A stretch of DNA of 64,000 nucleotides from Deltaproteobacteria bacterium (GCA_020848905.1 JADLHG010000045.1:1-64000); one strand, 5' to 3'. Shown: positions 8,589-18,344, numbered from the stretch's first letter. Numbers and translations: made by a program. Notes: generated by a model from the sequence alone, not told the origin.

Positions 8589-10994
8589 TCAGAAGTTCCA
8601 GCCGTAGCTCACCTTGAGCAGGAGGAGGTGTGTCTGCGGCCGCGCGGCGAGGTCGCGGAGCTCGCCGAAGAGCTCGAAGGGCTGGGGTCCGCCGGTGCGG
8701 TCGAGGCCGCCGTCCAGCTTGTAGACCAGAAAGGCCGCGGTGCCGTCGCCGAGGTCCCAGCGCAGCACCGCGTTCAGGAAGAGTCGCAGGACGGAGAAGT
8801 TCGCGTCGAGGCGCAGCGGCGTCTCGCCGAGCGTGGTGCTTCCGTCGGCGAGCTGCTGAAGCTCCTGCGCGCGCGGGTAACGGCCCACGCTGTAGAGGAG
8901 CTGCGCGTAGAGCTGCAGCACGAGCGCGCGGTGCAGGGCCAGCGTGGCGCCGGGTTTCACTTCGAGCTCCTCCTGCGAGAGCGCGGCGAAGAGGTAGCGG
9001 TCGCGACCCGCCACGGTTTGCGTCTCGACCCAGCGGGTCAGGTCGCGTTTGAGGCTGACGCGCCCGTAGACGGAGAAGCTCAGCCGGTCCCAGAGCGCGG
9101 TGGCGGTGAGCGTGCCGAACCAGCCCGCTTCGAAGCCGCCGCTCTCGAGGCCGAGGGTGAACGTGCTCTCGCCGAAGACGCGCCGCGTGGGGTCGGTCTT
9201 GCCGCCAAGCCAGACGTACGGCTCGTAGGGGCGTCCGTAGGCGGGGCCGCCCCGCGTCTCGCGATCGTCCCAGGAGAAGAAGCGCACTCCGCCGCCCGGC
9301 CAGAGCTCGAGGCGGTTGCGGAAGCGCCACCAGGTGTCGAGCTCCACGCGCCGCTCGAAGGCCAGCTCGGGTCGCGTCATGTTGAAGGCGTAGGTCGCGC
9401 GCAGCGTCGCCGCGTGGTCGAGGAGGCGCCGGGTGGGGGAGGGGAGGCGGTGCTGCAGGTGTCCACGGAACAGCACCATGTTGCGCCGCCAGAGGTAGCC
9501 GACCGCGTTCGGATCGAAGCGCGGCGAGTAGGCCTCCGTCTCGAGCCAGTACCGCACGCGCGGGGCGCCCATCAGGCCGAGCTGGCTCACGAGACCGAGG
9601 CCGAAGCCGTCGGAGGTGTGGCCGAGGGCGGTCTGCCCGGTGGCCTGCCAGCCGCCGTGACTCCGCAGGTCCCAGTCCAGGCCGCCGACGTAGGCGTCGG
9701 TGTCGGTGACCTCGCCCGGGCGGGTCAGGCCAGTGACGAGGGCCCCCACGTTGCCCACGCGCCCGAGGCTGACCTTCAGGCGGGCCGCACCGTAGTGGCT
9801 GCCCGGCGAGGCGGCGAGCGGCAGGCGCTGGCCGGTCGGCAGCGCCTCGACCGCGCTGGTGGGGAGCACGGTGGCGCTAAGGAGTCCGTAGGAGACCGTC
9901 TCGGACTGGCCGAGCACCTTGAGCGCCTCGAGGATGCGGGCCTGGGTCGGGAGCTCGACGATCTTGCCGCCCCTTTCCGGGTCTGGTTCCGGGGGCGCGG
10001 CGCCGATCCGTCGCGTGTGCAGCAGCGTCATCGGCGTGCGGAAGAGCTCCGCCCCCTCGACGAAGAAGGGGCGTTTCTCGCCGTAGAAGCTCTCCGTGGG
10101 GCTCAGGTTCACCACGGCAGGGTCGGCATCCACCTGGCCGAAGTCGGGGTTGAGGCTCGCGACCGCAAGGAGCTCTCCGGCGGCGTTGTAGCGCAGGTCG
10201 AGGCCGCCGCTCGGGAAGAAGGTCCCCGGCGGGCGGAGCGTGTCTTCCCCTCGGCCGAGCTGGAGTTCTGCCCCGAGGTAGGGCTGTAGCCGCCACGCCC
10301 CACGGCGTTGTAGACCGCGCAATCCGGTGAGATCGGCGAAGCGCGAGACGAAGGTGTTGCTGTCCTTCGGAATCACCGGGAAGAAGCTCTCCTCCTGCCG
10401 GCGTTGCAGGTTGCGGAAGACGCAGAGTCCCCAGCGCTGGAGCGGCTGGTCCTGGACGGGCAGGCTCGAAAAGGGGATGCGGAGCTCTGCGCCCCAGCCG
10501 CCCGCGTCGACGGACGCCGCCGCGCGGAAGACCCCGTCCCAGGCCGTGTCCAGGTTGGTCTCGCCGGAGACCGTCCCGTCCATCACCACGCCCGAGGCGT
10601 TCACCCCGAAGGCGAAGGCGCGCTCGCGGCTGAGCAGCGGGTCGAGAAAGACGACCACGGCATCCGAGTCGGGCATGCTGTCCCTGCGGGCCAGCGCGCG
10701 CCGAATGCGGCCAGGTTCGCGGTCGTGGAGGCGTATCGCGACGTAGAGCGCGTCGTCGTCGTAGGCCACGCGCAGCTCGGTCCGCTCGCTGGCCGGCGCG
10801 CCCGGATCGGGGCGCCGCTGGACGAAGGCTCCGACCGCAGGGACGCTGCGCCAGGCTTCGTCGTCCAGGCGCCCGTCGATGCGCGGCCGCGAGGTCAGCC
10901 GGTAGGCGGTGACCTCGGGTCGTTCGGCGAAGCTCAGCGTTGGCGCCGCAGCGACGAGGGCGAAGAGGGAGACGGGGACGAGGGCCCGCAGCAC
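8589..10994 (-). CDS. DUF5916 outer-membrane protein with N-terminal CBM9-like domain
   Basis: 801 residues from GTG 10994, which gives the signal peptide MLRALVPVSLFALVAAAPTL ending SFA; the frame continues upstream without protein-like sequence. Residues 20-200 form a CBM9-like beta-sandwich (RPRIDGRLDDEAWRSVP, then YDDDALYVAIRLHD). The rest follows the DUF5916 pattern, with NLSPTESFYGEKRPFFVEGAELF and many alternating strands ending in an aromatic C-terminus (KVSYGWNF), as expected for an outer-membrane barrel. It may bind or transport carbohydrate, but no substrate is established for the family. Divergent from the transporter at 11120. Confidence 0.85.
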   Translation of the reverse strand: MLRALVPVSLFALVAAAPTLSFAERPEVTAYRLTSRPRIDGRLDDEAWRSVPAVGAFVQRRPDPGAPASERTELRVAYDDDALYVAIRLHDREPGRIRRALARRDSMPDSDAVVVFLDPLLSRERAFAFGVNASGVVMDGTVSGETNLDTAWDGVFRAAASVDAGGWGAELRIPFSSLPVQDQPLQRWGLCVFRNLQRRQEESFFPVIPKDSNTFVSRFADLTGLRGLQRRGAWRLQPYLGAELQLGRGEDTLRPPGTFFPSGGLDLRYNAAGELLAVASLNPDFGQVDADPAVVNLSPTESFYGEKRPFFVEGAELFRTPMTLLHTRRIGAAPPEPDPERGGKIVELPTQARILEALKVLGQSETVSYGLLSATVLPTSAVEALPTGQRLPLAASPGSHYGAARLKVSLGRVGNVGALVTGLTRPGEVTDTDAYVGGLDWDLRSHGGWQATGQTALGHTSDGFGLGLVSQLGLMGAPRVRYWLETEAYSPRFDPNAVGYLWRRNMVLFRGHLQHRLPSPTRRLLDHAATLRATYAFNMTRPELAFERRVELDTWWRFRNRLELWPGGGVRFFSWDDRETRGGPAYGRPYEPYVWLGGKTDPTRRVFGESTFTLGLESGGFEAGWFGTLTATALWDRLSFSVYGRVSLKRDLTRWVETQTVAGRDRYLFAALSQEELEVKPGATLALHRALVLQLYAQLLYSVGRYPRAQELQQLADGSTTLGETPLRLDANFSVLRLFLNAVLRWDLGDGTAAFLVYKLDGGLDRTGGPQPFELFGELRDLAARPQTHLLLLKVSYGWNF

Positions 10995-11119
10995 GGGCGC
11001 ATCTAACGCGGCTCTCGGCGCCGCGTAAAGAGAATCATGATGGGCCGCGCGCTCCGCATGCGTCGTCCCCTCGCGTCGGCGCGCCACCTGCCGCCCTTTG
11101 CTGCTACGATGCCGGGCCG

Positions 11120-14100
11120 ATGCCTTCGCCCGTCGCCGGGACCCCCGACCCGGGTCCCTCCGGACTTCGCTTTCTCGCCGATGCGCTCCTCGTGCGGCCG
11201 GGAGAGGAGCGCCGGACGCTGCTCCTCTTTCTGCACCTCTTCCTCGCTTCCGCCGTGTTCGTCATGGGACGCACGGTGCGGGACACCCTCTTTCTCAGCC
11301 GGTACTCGCTCTCGGCGCTGCCGTGGATGTTCGTGGGCTACGGCGTGGCGTCGGCTCTCACGGCCGTGATCTACGCCCGCGCGGCGGACCGACTGGCGCG
11401 GGACCGCATGATCGTCGTCTGGTGCGGCCTCGGCGTCGCGAGCTATCTCGGGGTGTGGGCCCTCGCGCGGGCGCAGGCGAGCTTCATCTACCCCGTCTTC
11501 TACGTGTGGGCCGAGGTCTTCGCCAACCTGCTCATCTCGCAGTTCTGGACCCTGGCGAACGACCTGCACGACGCCCGGTCGGCGCGGCGCCTCTTCGGCA
11601 CGATCGGCGCGGCGCGCGTCCTCGGCGTGATCGTGGTCGGGCTCGGCACCGGGGCGATCGTGCGGGTTCTCGGCACGGCGCAGCTCCTCTTCGTGCTCGC
11701 GGGACTCATGCTGCTCATCGGGGCGCTCGCGCTCCGTCTCGGTCGCGAGCCGAGGGTGACGCAGGCGCCCAGCCGGCCGCGAGGGACCTCCCGCCGGAAA
11801 CCCCCGTCCATCCTGCGCGACGGGTACGTCGTGGCCCTCTCGCTGATGATCCTCTTCGCCTTCGCGGCGCTGACGATCGGAGATTTCCAGTTCAAGGCCA
11901 TCGCGCGGGCCACCTACCGCGAGGACGACCTGGCCCGCTTCTTCAGCTTCTTCTATGCCGGCACGGGGATCGTCTCGTTTCTCTTCCAGCTCTTCGCCAC
12001 GCCCCGGCTCCTGGCTCGCTTCGGCGTGGCCCTCGGCATGAGCGTCATGCCGGCCGTCTTCGGCGCGGCGAGCGGCGTGCTGCTCGGGCTTCCCACCCTG
12101 GTCGTGGCCACGGTGATGAAGTTCGCGGACAACGGCTTCCAGTACACGATCCACGAGACGACGATGCAGGCGCTGTACGTCCCCTTTCCCGCCGGCCAGA
12201 AGGTGCGAACGCGCGCCCTGCTCGACGCGGTGGTCAAGCCGGTGGCGTACGGACTCGGGGGCGTGGCGCTGATTCTGCTCGCGCGACCGCTCGGGACGGT
12301 GAAGCTGTCGTGGGTGGCGGTGGGGCTCGTGCTGGGCTGGGTCGCGCTCATTCCGGTGGTCCGGCGGCGCTACCTGACCACCCTCGAGAATACGCTGCGG
12401 GCGGGGGCGCTCGCGCACCTCGACGAGGAGCCGGTGCTCGACGCGAGTCGGCGCAAGGCCCTGCTGGGCGCATTGAACGCCGCCGACGCGCGGGTGGCGC
12501 TCGCAGCGGCGGACGAGCTCGGCGCGACCGCCGAGACGGAGGTTCGGGCCGCGCTCCTCGAGCGCCTGACGCACCCGGAGCCGGCGGTGCGCATCGCGGT
12601 CCTCTTGCGGTTGACTCCGCTCGCGGCGGGAGGACGGGCTCCGGAGCTCGCGCTGGGCGTGGGGCGAGCGCTTGCCGATCCGGTGGCGGAGGTGCGCGCG
12701 GCGGCAGCGCTGGCGCAGGCCGAGCTCGGACGGGACGACGCCGTGGAGCAGCTCGCTCCGCTCTTCGACGATCCCTCCCAGACGGTGCGGGTCTCGGTGC
12801 TGCGGGGCCTCCTCTCCTTCGGAGGCTTCGAGGGCGCGCTGGCCGCCGGCACGCGCGTGGCCGGGCTCCTCGCATCGTCGGCTGTGGAGGATCGTATCGC
12901 GGGGGCGCGGGCCCTCGGGGGGGTCGGTCCGTCGGCGGGGCGACGCGTGGGGCTGCTCCTCGACGACCCCGACCTTCGGGTGCGGCGAGCGGCGCTCGAG
13001 GCGGCGCGAGAGATCGGAGACGCGCGCCTCGTGCCGCGCCTCGTTTCGGCGCTGCGCGACCGGCCCACGCGCACGCTCGCCGCGTCGGCGCTGGGCGGGG
13101 CAGGCCCGGCGGCCGTGAAACCGCTCTGCGAGCTCCTCGCCGACGTGCGCGAGGAGCGCGGCATCCGACTGGTCCTTCCGCGCATCCTGCGGGCGATCGG
13201 CGGTCCCGAGAGCTACGTGGCGCTGCGGGCGCAGACGGACGACGCGGACCCGCACATTCGCTTGAGGGTCTTCTCGGGGCTCTCGCGCCTGAGGGAGAAG
13301 CTGGCTCGCCCGCCCGAGCCGCTGCCCCAGGTGCGCACGTGGATCGAGCGCGAGGTGGTCTGGGTCTACGAGCTCGTCTCGGGCTACGAGCGAGCGCGCG
13401 AGCTCCTCGGGACACCGCTGTTCGACGAGGAGGTGGGGATGGTCGCGCTGCGCGGGGCTCGGCGCGTGCTCCGGATTCTGGAGCTGCGCTACGCGCCCGG
13501 TCCGCTGCGGCTCGTGCGCGAGCGGGTCGAGGATCCTCTGCGACGGGCCAACGCGCTCGAGGTGCTGGACACGAATCTAGAGGCGTCGCTTCGCCCGCTC
13601 GTCATGACCTTCTTCGACGACGTGCGGGTCACGGAGAAGATGTCGCGCTCCGGGGTGGGGAAAACGCCGGACCCGGACGCGTTCCTCGAGCGACTGTTCG
13701 GCGCGGCGAACCCGTACCTGGTCTTCGTCGCCCTCGACGCGCTGTCGCGGCACGGGCACGGCACCGCTGGGGCTCGAGCCCTCGGTGCCGTCGCTCACGC
13801 GGACCCGCTCGTCCGCGAAGGGGCGCTGCTCGGTCTGGTGCGACTACGGCCGGAGGGTACCTCCGAGGCGCTGGATCGCCTGGCGCGCGACGGAGATCCG
13901 GTCGTGCAGAGCCTGGCGGGGCGTGCGAGGGAGCGTCTCGCACGCCCGTTCGACGGGGAGGAGCCGATGTATTCGACGGTAGAAAAACTGCTCATCCTGC
14001 GCGCGGCCCCTCTCTTCGGCCGGCTCCGCAACGAGGACCTCGTGCCGCTCGCCCGCGTGGCGGAGGTCGAGACCATCGGCGCGGGCGAGGAGATCTTCGA

Positions 14101-14431
14101 GGAGGGGGACCTCGGGAACGTGCTCTACGTGGTGGCCCGTGGCAAGGTCGCGATCACGCGCGCGGGGGGCCTGCTCGCCGAGCTCGGGCCCGGAGAGACG
14201 TTCGGCGAGATGTCGGTCCTCGACGCGGAGCCGCGCAGCGCGGGGGCGAGGGCGGTCGAGGCGACGGAGCTCCTCTGCATCGGGAGCGAGGAGTTCTACG
14301 AGGTCCTGCACGAGCAGGTGGAGATCGCCGAGGGCGTGATCCGCATGCTCAGCCGGCGGCTGCGAGAGGCCAACCAGCGCCTCGAGGAGGCCGCAAACGG
14401 CTCGGGCCGGACCGGCGCGAGAGAGCTTTAA
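11120..14431 (+). CDS. MFS/nucleotide-transporter-like protein fused to HEAT repeats and a cNMP-binding domain
   Basis: 1103 residues, starting at ATG 11120; upstream in-frame codons run into the divergent promoter region. Three parts are visible. Residues 1-420 form about 12 hydrophobic segments in the style of ATP/ADP (NTT/Tlc) or MFS carriers (SAVFVMGRTVRDTLFLSRY). Residues 430-900 are repeated Ala/Leu/Arg helices (RALADPVAEVRAAAALAQAE, VRRAALEAAREIGDARLVP) typical of HEAT repeats. Residues 950-1090 form a CRP-like cyclic-nucleotide domain with phosphate-binding cassette FGEMSVLDAEPRSAGARA (about 1025-1042). This suggests a carrier gated by a second messenger. Neighbours pap and the patatin follow on the same strand after 36 bp. 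Confidence 0.82.
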   Translation: MPSPVAGTPDPGPSGLRFLADALLVRPGEERRTLLLFLHLFLASAVFVMGRTVRDTLFLSRYSLSALPWMFVGYGVASALTAVIYARAADRLARDRMIVVWCGLGVASYLGVWALARAQASFIYPVFYVWAEVFANLLISQFWTLANDLHDARSARRLFGTIGAARVLGVIVVGLGTGAIVRVLGTAQLLFVLAGLMLLIGALALRLGREPRVTQAPSRPRGTSRRKPPSILRDGYVVALSLMILFAFAALTIGDFQFKAIARATYREDDLARFFSFFYAGTGIVSFLFQLFATPRLLARFGVALGMSVMPAVFGAASGVLLGLPTLVVATVMKFADNGFQYTIHETTMQALYVPFPAGQKVRTRALLDAVVKPVAYGLGGVALILLARPLGTVKLSWVAVGLVLGWVALIPVVRRRYLTTLENTLRAGALAHLDEEPVLDASRRKALLGALNAADARVALAAADELGATAETEVRAALLERLTHPEPAVRIAVLLRLTPLAAGGRAPELALGVGRALADPVAEVRAAAALAQAELGRDDAVEQLAPLFDDPSQTVRVSVLRGLLSFGGFEGALAAGTRVAGLLASSAVEDRIAGARALGGVGPSAGRRVGLLLDDPDLRVRRAALEAAREIGDARLVPRLVSALRDRPTRTLAASALGGAGPAAVKPLCELLADVREERGIRLVLPRILRAIGGPESYVALRAQTDDADPHIRLRVFSGLSRLREKLARPPEPLPQVRTWIEREVVWVYELVSGYERARELLGTPLFDEEVGMVALRGARRVLRILELRYAPGPLRLVRERVEDPLRRANALEVLDTNLEASLRPLVMTFFDDVRVTEKMSRSGVGKTPDPDAFLERLFGAANPYLVFVALDALSRHGHGTAGARALGAVAHADPLVREGALLGLVRLRPEGTSEALDRLARDGDPVVQSLAGRARERLARPFDGEEPMYSTVEKLLILRAAPLFGRLRNEDLVPLARVAEVETIGAGEEIFEEGDLGNVLYVVARGKVAITRAGGLLAELGPGETFGEMSVLDAEPRSAGARAVEATELLCIGSEEFYEVLHEQVEIAEGVIRMLSRRLREANQRLEEAANGSGRTGAREL

Positions 14432-14467
14432 GCGACCGGAGAGCCGTGAGCGACGGGAGAGAGGGAC

Positions 14468-15946
14468 ATGTTCGAATCGGCGGAGCTAGGGCATCGGATC
14501 GAGCAGAAGACCTTCGAGCGCGAGGAGGGGAAGCTCAGGGTGGCGCTGCTCGACGCGCAGCACGACCTGAGGGAGGCGGGGCGGTTCCCCGTGGTGATCT
14601 TGATCGGCGGCGTGGACGGCGCGGGGAAGGGCGAGACGGTGAACCTGCTCAACGCGTGGATGGACCCGCGGCTCATCCAGACGCGGGCCTTCGGCGAGCC
14701 GAGCGATGAGGAGGAGGAGCGTCCCCGCATGTGGCGCTACTGGCGCGCGCTGCCGCCGAAGGGGCGCATCGGCATCCTCTTCGGCTCCTGGTACACCGAC
14801 CCGATCGTGGACCGCGTGCGCCGGAAGCTGAAGACCGCGGCGCTCGACCGCGAGCTCTCGCGGATCGTTCGTTTCGAGAAGATGCTGGTGAACGAGGGGG
14901 CGCTGCTGCTGAAGTTCTGGTTTCACCTCTCCAAGGAGAAGCAGCGACGGCGCTTGAAGGCGCTGGCCAAAGACCCGCGCACGCGCTGGCGCGTGACCGA
15001 GACCGACTGGGATAACTTCCGCCTGTACGACACCTACCGCGCCGTCTCGGAGCACGTCCTCCGCCAGACGAGCACGGGCGAGGCGCCGTGGGTGGTCGTG
15101 GAAGGCGAGGACGCGAACTACCGGAGCCTGACCGTGGGCCGGGAGCTCCTGGCCGGGATCCGCGGGCGACTCGACGAGAAGCGGCCCTGGCACGCGCGCT
15201 CCGAGGCCGCGCCGCTCCTCGCGCCGCTCGATGGGGTCCAGGTGCTGGACCGTCTGGATCTGACGCAGCGGCTCGGAAAGGCGCGCTACGAGAAGGAGCT
15301 CGAGAAGTGGCAGGGGCGGGTAAACCTGCTCACCCGGCGGTCCTCGTTCCGGAAGCGCGCGGTGGTGGCGGTCTTCGAGGGCAACGACGCGGCGGGCAAG
15401 GGGGGCAGCATTCGCCGGGTCACTCCGGCGCTCGACGCGCGGAACTACGACATCATCGCCGTCGGGGCGCCGACCGAGGAGGAGCGCGCGCAGCCCTATC
15501 TGTGGCGCTTCTGGCGGCACCTTCCGCGGCTCGGCCGAGTCACCATCTTCGACCGCTCCTGGTACGGGCGGGTGCTCGTGGAGCGCGTGGAGGGCTTCTG
15601 CTCGGATGCCGACTGGATGCGCGCGTACCGCGAGATCAACGATTTCGAGGAGCAGCTGGTCGAGCGGGGGATCGTGGTGGTGAAGTTCTGGCTCTCGATC
15701 AGCAAGCAGGAGCAGATCGCCCGCTTCCGGGCGCGCCAGAAGATCGGCTTCAAGCGCTTCAAGATCACCGAGGAGGACTGGCGTAACCGCAAGAAGTGGG
15801 ACGCGTACGCGCAGGCGGTGAACGACATGGTGGAGCGCACGAGCACCGACCTCGCCCCGTGGACGCTCGTGGAGGCGAACGACAAGCACTTCGCGCGCAT
15901 CAAGATCCTGCGCACGCTGGCGGGTGCGCTGGAGGGCTCGCGATGA
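14468..15946 (+). CDS. pap: Polyphosphate:AMP phosphotransferase (two-domain PPK2)
   Basis: 492 residues, matching the length of known two-domain Pap enzymes, which phosphorylate AMP to ADP using polyphosphate in the cytoplasm. Two PPK2 domains are arranged in tandem. The first has Walker A GVDGAGKGE (48-56) and the second GNDAAGKGG (305-313). Each is followed by a lid region (ERPRMWRYWRALPPKGRIG and QPYLWRFWRHLPRLGRVTI). The active half in characterised members is the C-terminal one, whose Walker A and FDRSWYGRVLVERVEGF are intact here. Start ATG 14468 has a GGGAGAGAGG Shine-Dalgarno stretch. Its stop overlaps the start of the next gene by 4 bp, so the two are coupled. Confidence 0.93.
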   Translation: MFESAELGHRIEQKTFEREEGKLRVALLDAQHDLREAGRFPVVILIGGVDGAGKGETVNLLNAWMDPRLIQTRAFGEPSDEEEERPRMWRYWRALPPKGRIGILFGSWYTDPIVDRVRRKLKTAALDRELSRIVRFEKMLVNEGALLLKFWFHLSKEKQRRRLKALAKDPRTRWRVTETDWDNFRLYDTYRAVSEHVLRQTSTGEAPWVVVEGEDANYRSLTVGRELLAGIRGRLDEKRPWHARSEAAPLLAPLDGVQVLDRLDLTQRLGKARYEKELEKWQGRVNLLTRRSSFRKRAVVAVFEGNDAAGKGGSIRRVTPALDARNYDIIAVGAPTEEERAQPYLWRFWRHLPRLGRVTIFDRSWYGRVLVERVEGFCSDADWMRAYREINDFEEQLVERGIVVVKFWLSISKQEQIARFRARQKIGFKRFKITEEDWRNRKKWDAYAQAVNDMVERTSTDLAPWTLVEANDKHFARIKILRTLAGALEGSR

Positions 15947-16740
15947 ACGTGCGCATGAAGCGGGCGCCGACGCTCCGCGAGTGGCTGGCCGAGGAGCCTT
16001 TCGGACTCACGCTCTCGGCCGGATTCTTCGCCTTCTACGCCCACGCGGGGATGCTCTCGGTGCTCGAGGAGGAGGGGCTGCTGCCGCGGCGACTCTCGGG
16101 CGCCAGCGCCGGGGCGCTCGTGGCCGGCCTCTGGGCCGCGGGGATGGACAGCCGGGCTCTGCGCGACGAGCTCCTCCGGCTGCGGCGAGAAGACTTCTGG
16201 GATCCGGCGCTCGGGCCCGGGCTCCTGCGCGGGCGTCTCTTCCGGGCGCGGCTCGAGGCGCTGCTCCCGGTCTTGACCTTCGAGCAGTGCCGGGCGCGGC
16301 TCGCCGTCTCCGCCTTCGACCTGCTCTCGCGCAGGACGCGCGTGCTCTCGGCCGGGGCGCTGGCGCCGGCACTGTGTGCCTCGTGCGCGCTGCCGGGGCT
16401 CTTCCGGCCCGTGTGGGTCGAGGGGCGGCCGTTTCTCGACGGGGGCGTCGCCGACCGGCCGGGCCTCGCCGGCATGCCGACGGGGAGCCGCGTCCTCTAT
16501 CACCTGATCACCTCGCGCTCGCCGTGGCGACGCAAGGGGAGCGCGGCGCTGAGTGTCCCCGAGCTCGACGGGGCGATCACCCTCGCGCTGACCGGCCTCG
16601 CCCGCGTGAACCCCTTCCGCCTCGATCGTGGGGCGGCGGCGTTCGAGCAGGCTCGGTCGGGAACGCTTCGGGCCCTCGATCAGCCGCTCGAAGGGCGCGC
16701 GGTGCGGGTTGCAGTAAACAGCCACGGACGCACGGGGTGA
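15943..16740 (+). CDS. Patatin-like phospholipase
   Basis: 265 residues from ATG 15943, in an ATGA overlap with pap. The nucleophile elbow is SGASAG (Ser55 in G53-A-S-A-G57) and the partner aspartate is in FLDGG (Asp166). Together these form the Ser-Asp dyad of patatin lipid acyl hydrolases. The glycine-rich oxyanion stretch before the elbow reads LSAGFFAFYAHAG, less Gly-rich than usual. No signal peptide is evident, so it probably acts at the cytoplasmic membrane face. Co-translation with a polyphosphate kinase and proximity to a nucleotide-carrier-like protein suggest a joint stress or energy role, which is inference. Confidence 0.86.
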   Translation: MNVRMKRAPTLREWLAEEPFGLTLSAGFFAFYAHAGMLSVLEEEGLLPRRLSGASAGALVAGLWAAGMDSRALRDELLRLRREDFWDPALGPGLLRGRLFRARLEALLPVLTFEQCRARLAVSAFDLLSRRTRVLSAGALAPALCASCALPGLFRPVWVEGRPFLDGGVADRPGLAGMPTGSRVLYHLITSRSPWRRKGSAALSVPELDGAITLALTGLARVNPFRLDRGAAAFEQARSGTLRALDQPLEGRAVRVAVNSHGRTG

Positions 16741-16742
16741 AC

Positions 16743-17432
16743 ATGCTCACTGGTCGCCGTCTTCGAACCCTCTCTTGCATCTTCCTCGCCTTCGCCGCCG
16801 GCTGCGAGGCGCGTTCCGCGCCGGTGGCGGCTGACGCTGGCGTAGCTCGCGACGCGACCCTTCAGCCCGACGCCGCGGCGGGAAGCGATTCGTCGGCGCG
16901 CGATGGCGCGTCGGGGCGCACCGACGCGCGGCACGACGCGCGCATCGACCCGCTCATCGACAGCGGGCTCGCGGGCTGTCCGCCGCTGCCGCCGCTCGAC
17001 GGGCAGGGGTGCGCTCCGGAGGGGACGCGCTGCCCGTACAACACGAGCGCCTTCAGGTACTGCGGGAGCGTCCACGAGTGCTACAAGGGCCGGTGGGCCA
17101 GGGTCTACCGGACGCCCGATTGCCCCGGGACGAACACCTGTCCGGCCGCACAGCCCAGCGGGGATTGCGCGCTCGGTGCCCCGGAGTGCCTCTACGGGGA
17201 GAAGGTCTGCACCTGTCGCCACGTGTGCAGCGGCGTGCGGCCGCCCCCGGGGAAGGAGTACGCCTGGGGCTGCGGCGTGCCACCGGCCGCGGCGTGCCCC
17301 GCCCAGGTTCCGACCGACGGCGCGGTGTGCAGCGCCAACGGCGTGACCTGCCAGTACGGGTCCTGCGGCGGCTCGAGAGCCGACTGCCAGGCCGGGCGCT
17401 GGAAGGTTGTCTTCATCCCCCCACCTCCGTAG
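16743..17432 (+). CDS. Cys-rich lipoprotein of unknown function
   Basis: 229 residues; the start at ATG 16743 lies 2 bp after the patatin stop, and an in-frame GTG six bases earlier overlaps that stop. The signal is LRTLSCIFLAFAAGC, giving a lipidated Cys near residue 20. A 50-residue Asp/Ala/Ser/Arg linker (about 25-75) follows, then a domain with about 20 cysteines in C-x(4-8)-C spacing (CAPEGTRCPYNTSAF ... CTCRHVCSGV ... CSANGVTCQYGSC). Probably disulfide-bonded on the cell surface. No known family recognised. Confidence 0.8.
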   Translation: MLTGRRLRTLSCIFLAFAAGCEARSAPVAADAGVARDATLQPDAAAGSDSSARDGASGRTDARHDARIDPLIDSGLAGCPPLPPLDGQGCAPEGTRCPYNTSAFRYCGSVHECYKGRWARVYRTPDCPGTNTCPAAQPSGDCALGAPECLYGEKVCTCRHVCSGVRPPPGKEYAWGCGVPPAAACPAQVPTDGAVCSANGVTCQYGSCGGSRADCQAGRWKVVFIPPPP

Positions 17433-17440
17433 ACGATCAG

Positions 17441-18301
17441 ATGTCTTCGCCGCTCCGCCTGATCGACCACCTGCGGGCCCTGGGTTACGCGAACCGCGCG
17501 GCGCGCGACCTCCTCGAGACGGGGAAGGTCGCGTATCACGGGGTTCCCACCGCCGACGGGGGGAGACAGGTCGATCCGGCGCGCGTGGTGATCTCGCCCA
17601 GCGCGCCCCGGCTGCGTCCGAACCGCGACCTGGCCGTGGTCTTCCACGATCGGCACCTGGCGGTGGTCTACAAGCCGCCGGGCATGCTGGCGGTGGAGGC
17701 TCCCGGTCGGCGGCGCGAGGGGAGCGTGGTGGGCCAGGTGCGCCGCCTCTTCGGCGCGGGTCACGCGGTGCACCGCCTCGACGAGCCGACCTCGGGCCTG
17801 ATGATGGTGGCGCTGACGGAGGCCTCTCAGCGGGAGATCAAGGAGATCTTGTTCCGCCACGAGGTCAGGCGGGTCTACCTCGCGCTCGTCAGCGGTCACT
17901 TCCCGGCGGCGCCGTTCACCGTGGCGACGCAGCTCGTGCGCGACCGCGGCGACGGGCTCCGCGGCAGCGACGCCGACGGAGACGACGAGCAGGGCAAGGA
18001 GGCGGTGACGCACTTCCGCCTCGTCGAGCGCCTCGGCCGACGCGCGTCCCTCGTCGAGGCCACGCTCGAGACCGGGCGCACGCACCAGGTGCGCATCCAT
18101 CTCTCGGAGCGCGGCTTCCCGATCCTCGGGGACCGCCTCTACGGCCCGCGAGGGAGGGAGCTCCCCGCCGAGCGGCTGGCCCTCCACGCCGCCGAGCTCG
18201 GCCTCCGCCATCCGGTGAGCGGCGAGGCGCTGCACTTCGAGGCCCCGCTGGCCGACGACCTGGAGCAGCTGCGACGGCGCCTGGGCCACGCGCAAAGCTG
18301 A
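17441..18301 (+). CDS. RluA-family RNA pseudouridine synthase
   Basis: 286 residues. An N-terminal S4-like segment (LRALGYANRAARDLLETGKV, about 9-28) is followed by the RluA catalytic domain. The signature HRLDEPTSGLMM carries the catalytic Asp114. VYKPPGMLAVEA and GRTHQVRIHLSERGFPILGD are also typical. It isomerises uridine to pseudouridine in rRNA or tRNA; which RluA/C/D-type target is used cannot be told. It starts 9 bp after the lipoprotein gene and converges with the methyltransferase at 18345. Confidence 0.93.
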   Translation: MSSPLRLIDHLRALGYANRAARDLLETGKVAYHGVPTADGGRQVDPARVVISPSAPRLRPNRDLAVVFHDRHLAVVYKPPGMLAVEAPGRRREGSVVGQVRRLFGAGHAVHRLDEPTSGLMMVALTEASQREIKEILFRHEVRRVYLALVSGHFPAAPFTVATQLVRDRGDGLRGSDADGDDEQGKEAVTHFRLVERLGRRASLVEATLETGRTHQVRIHLSERGFPILGDRLYGPRGRELPAERLALHAAELGLRHPVSGEALHFEAPLADDLEQLRRRLGHAQS

Positions 18302-18344
18302 GCCGCTCGAATCCGTCCGAGGCCCCGACGAGCCGGACGGGGGG

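Noticed and set aside
11098-14709. 1203-residue open frame in the +1 frame of the transporter fusion
   Set aside because: Arg/Gly/Ala-rich shadow; the frame at 11120 has transmembrane, HEAT and cNMP motifs.
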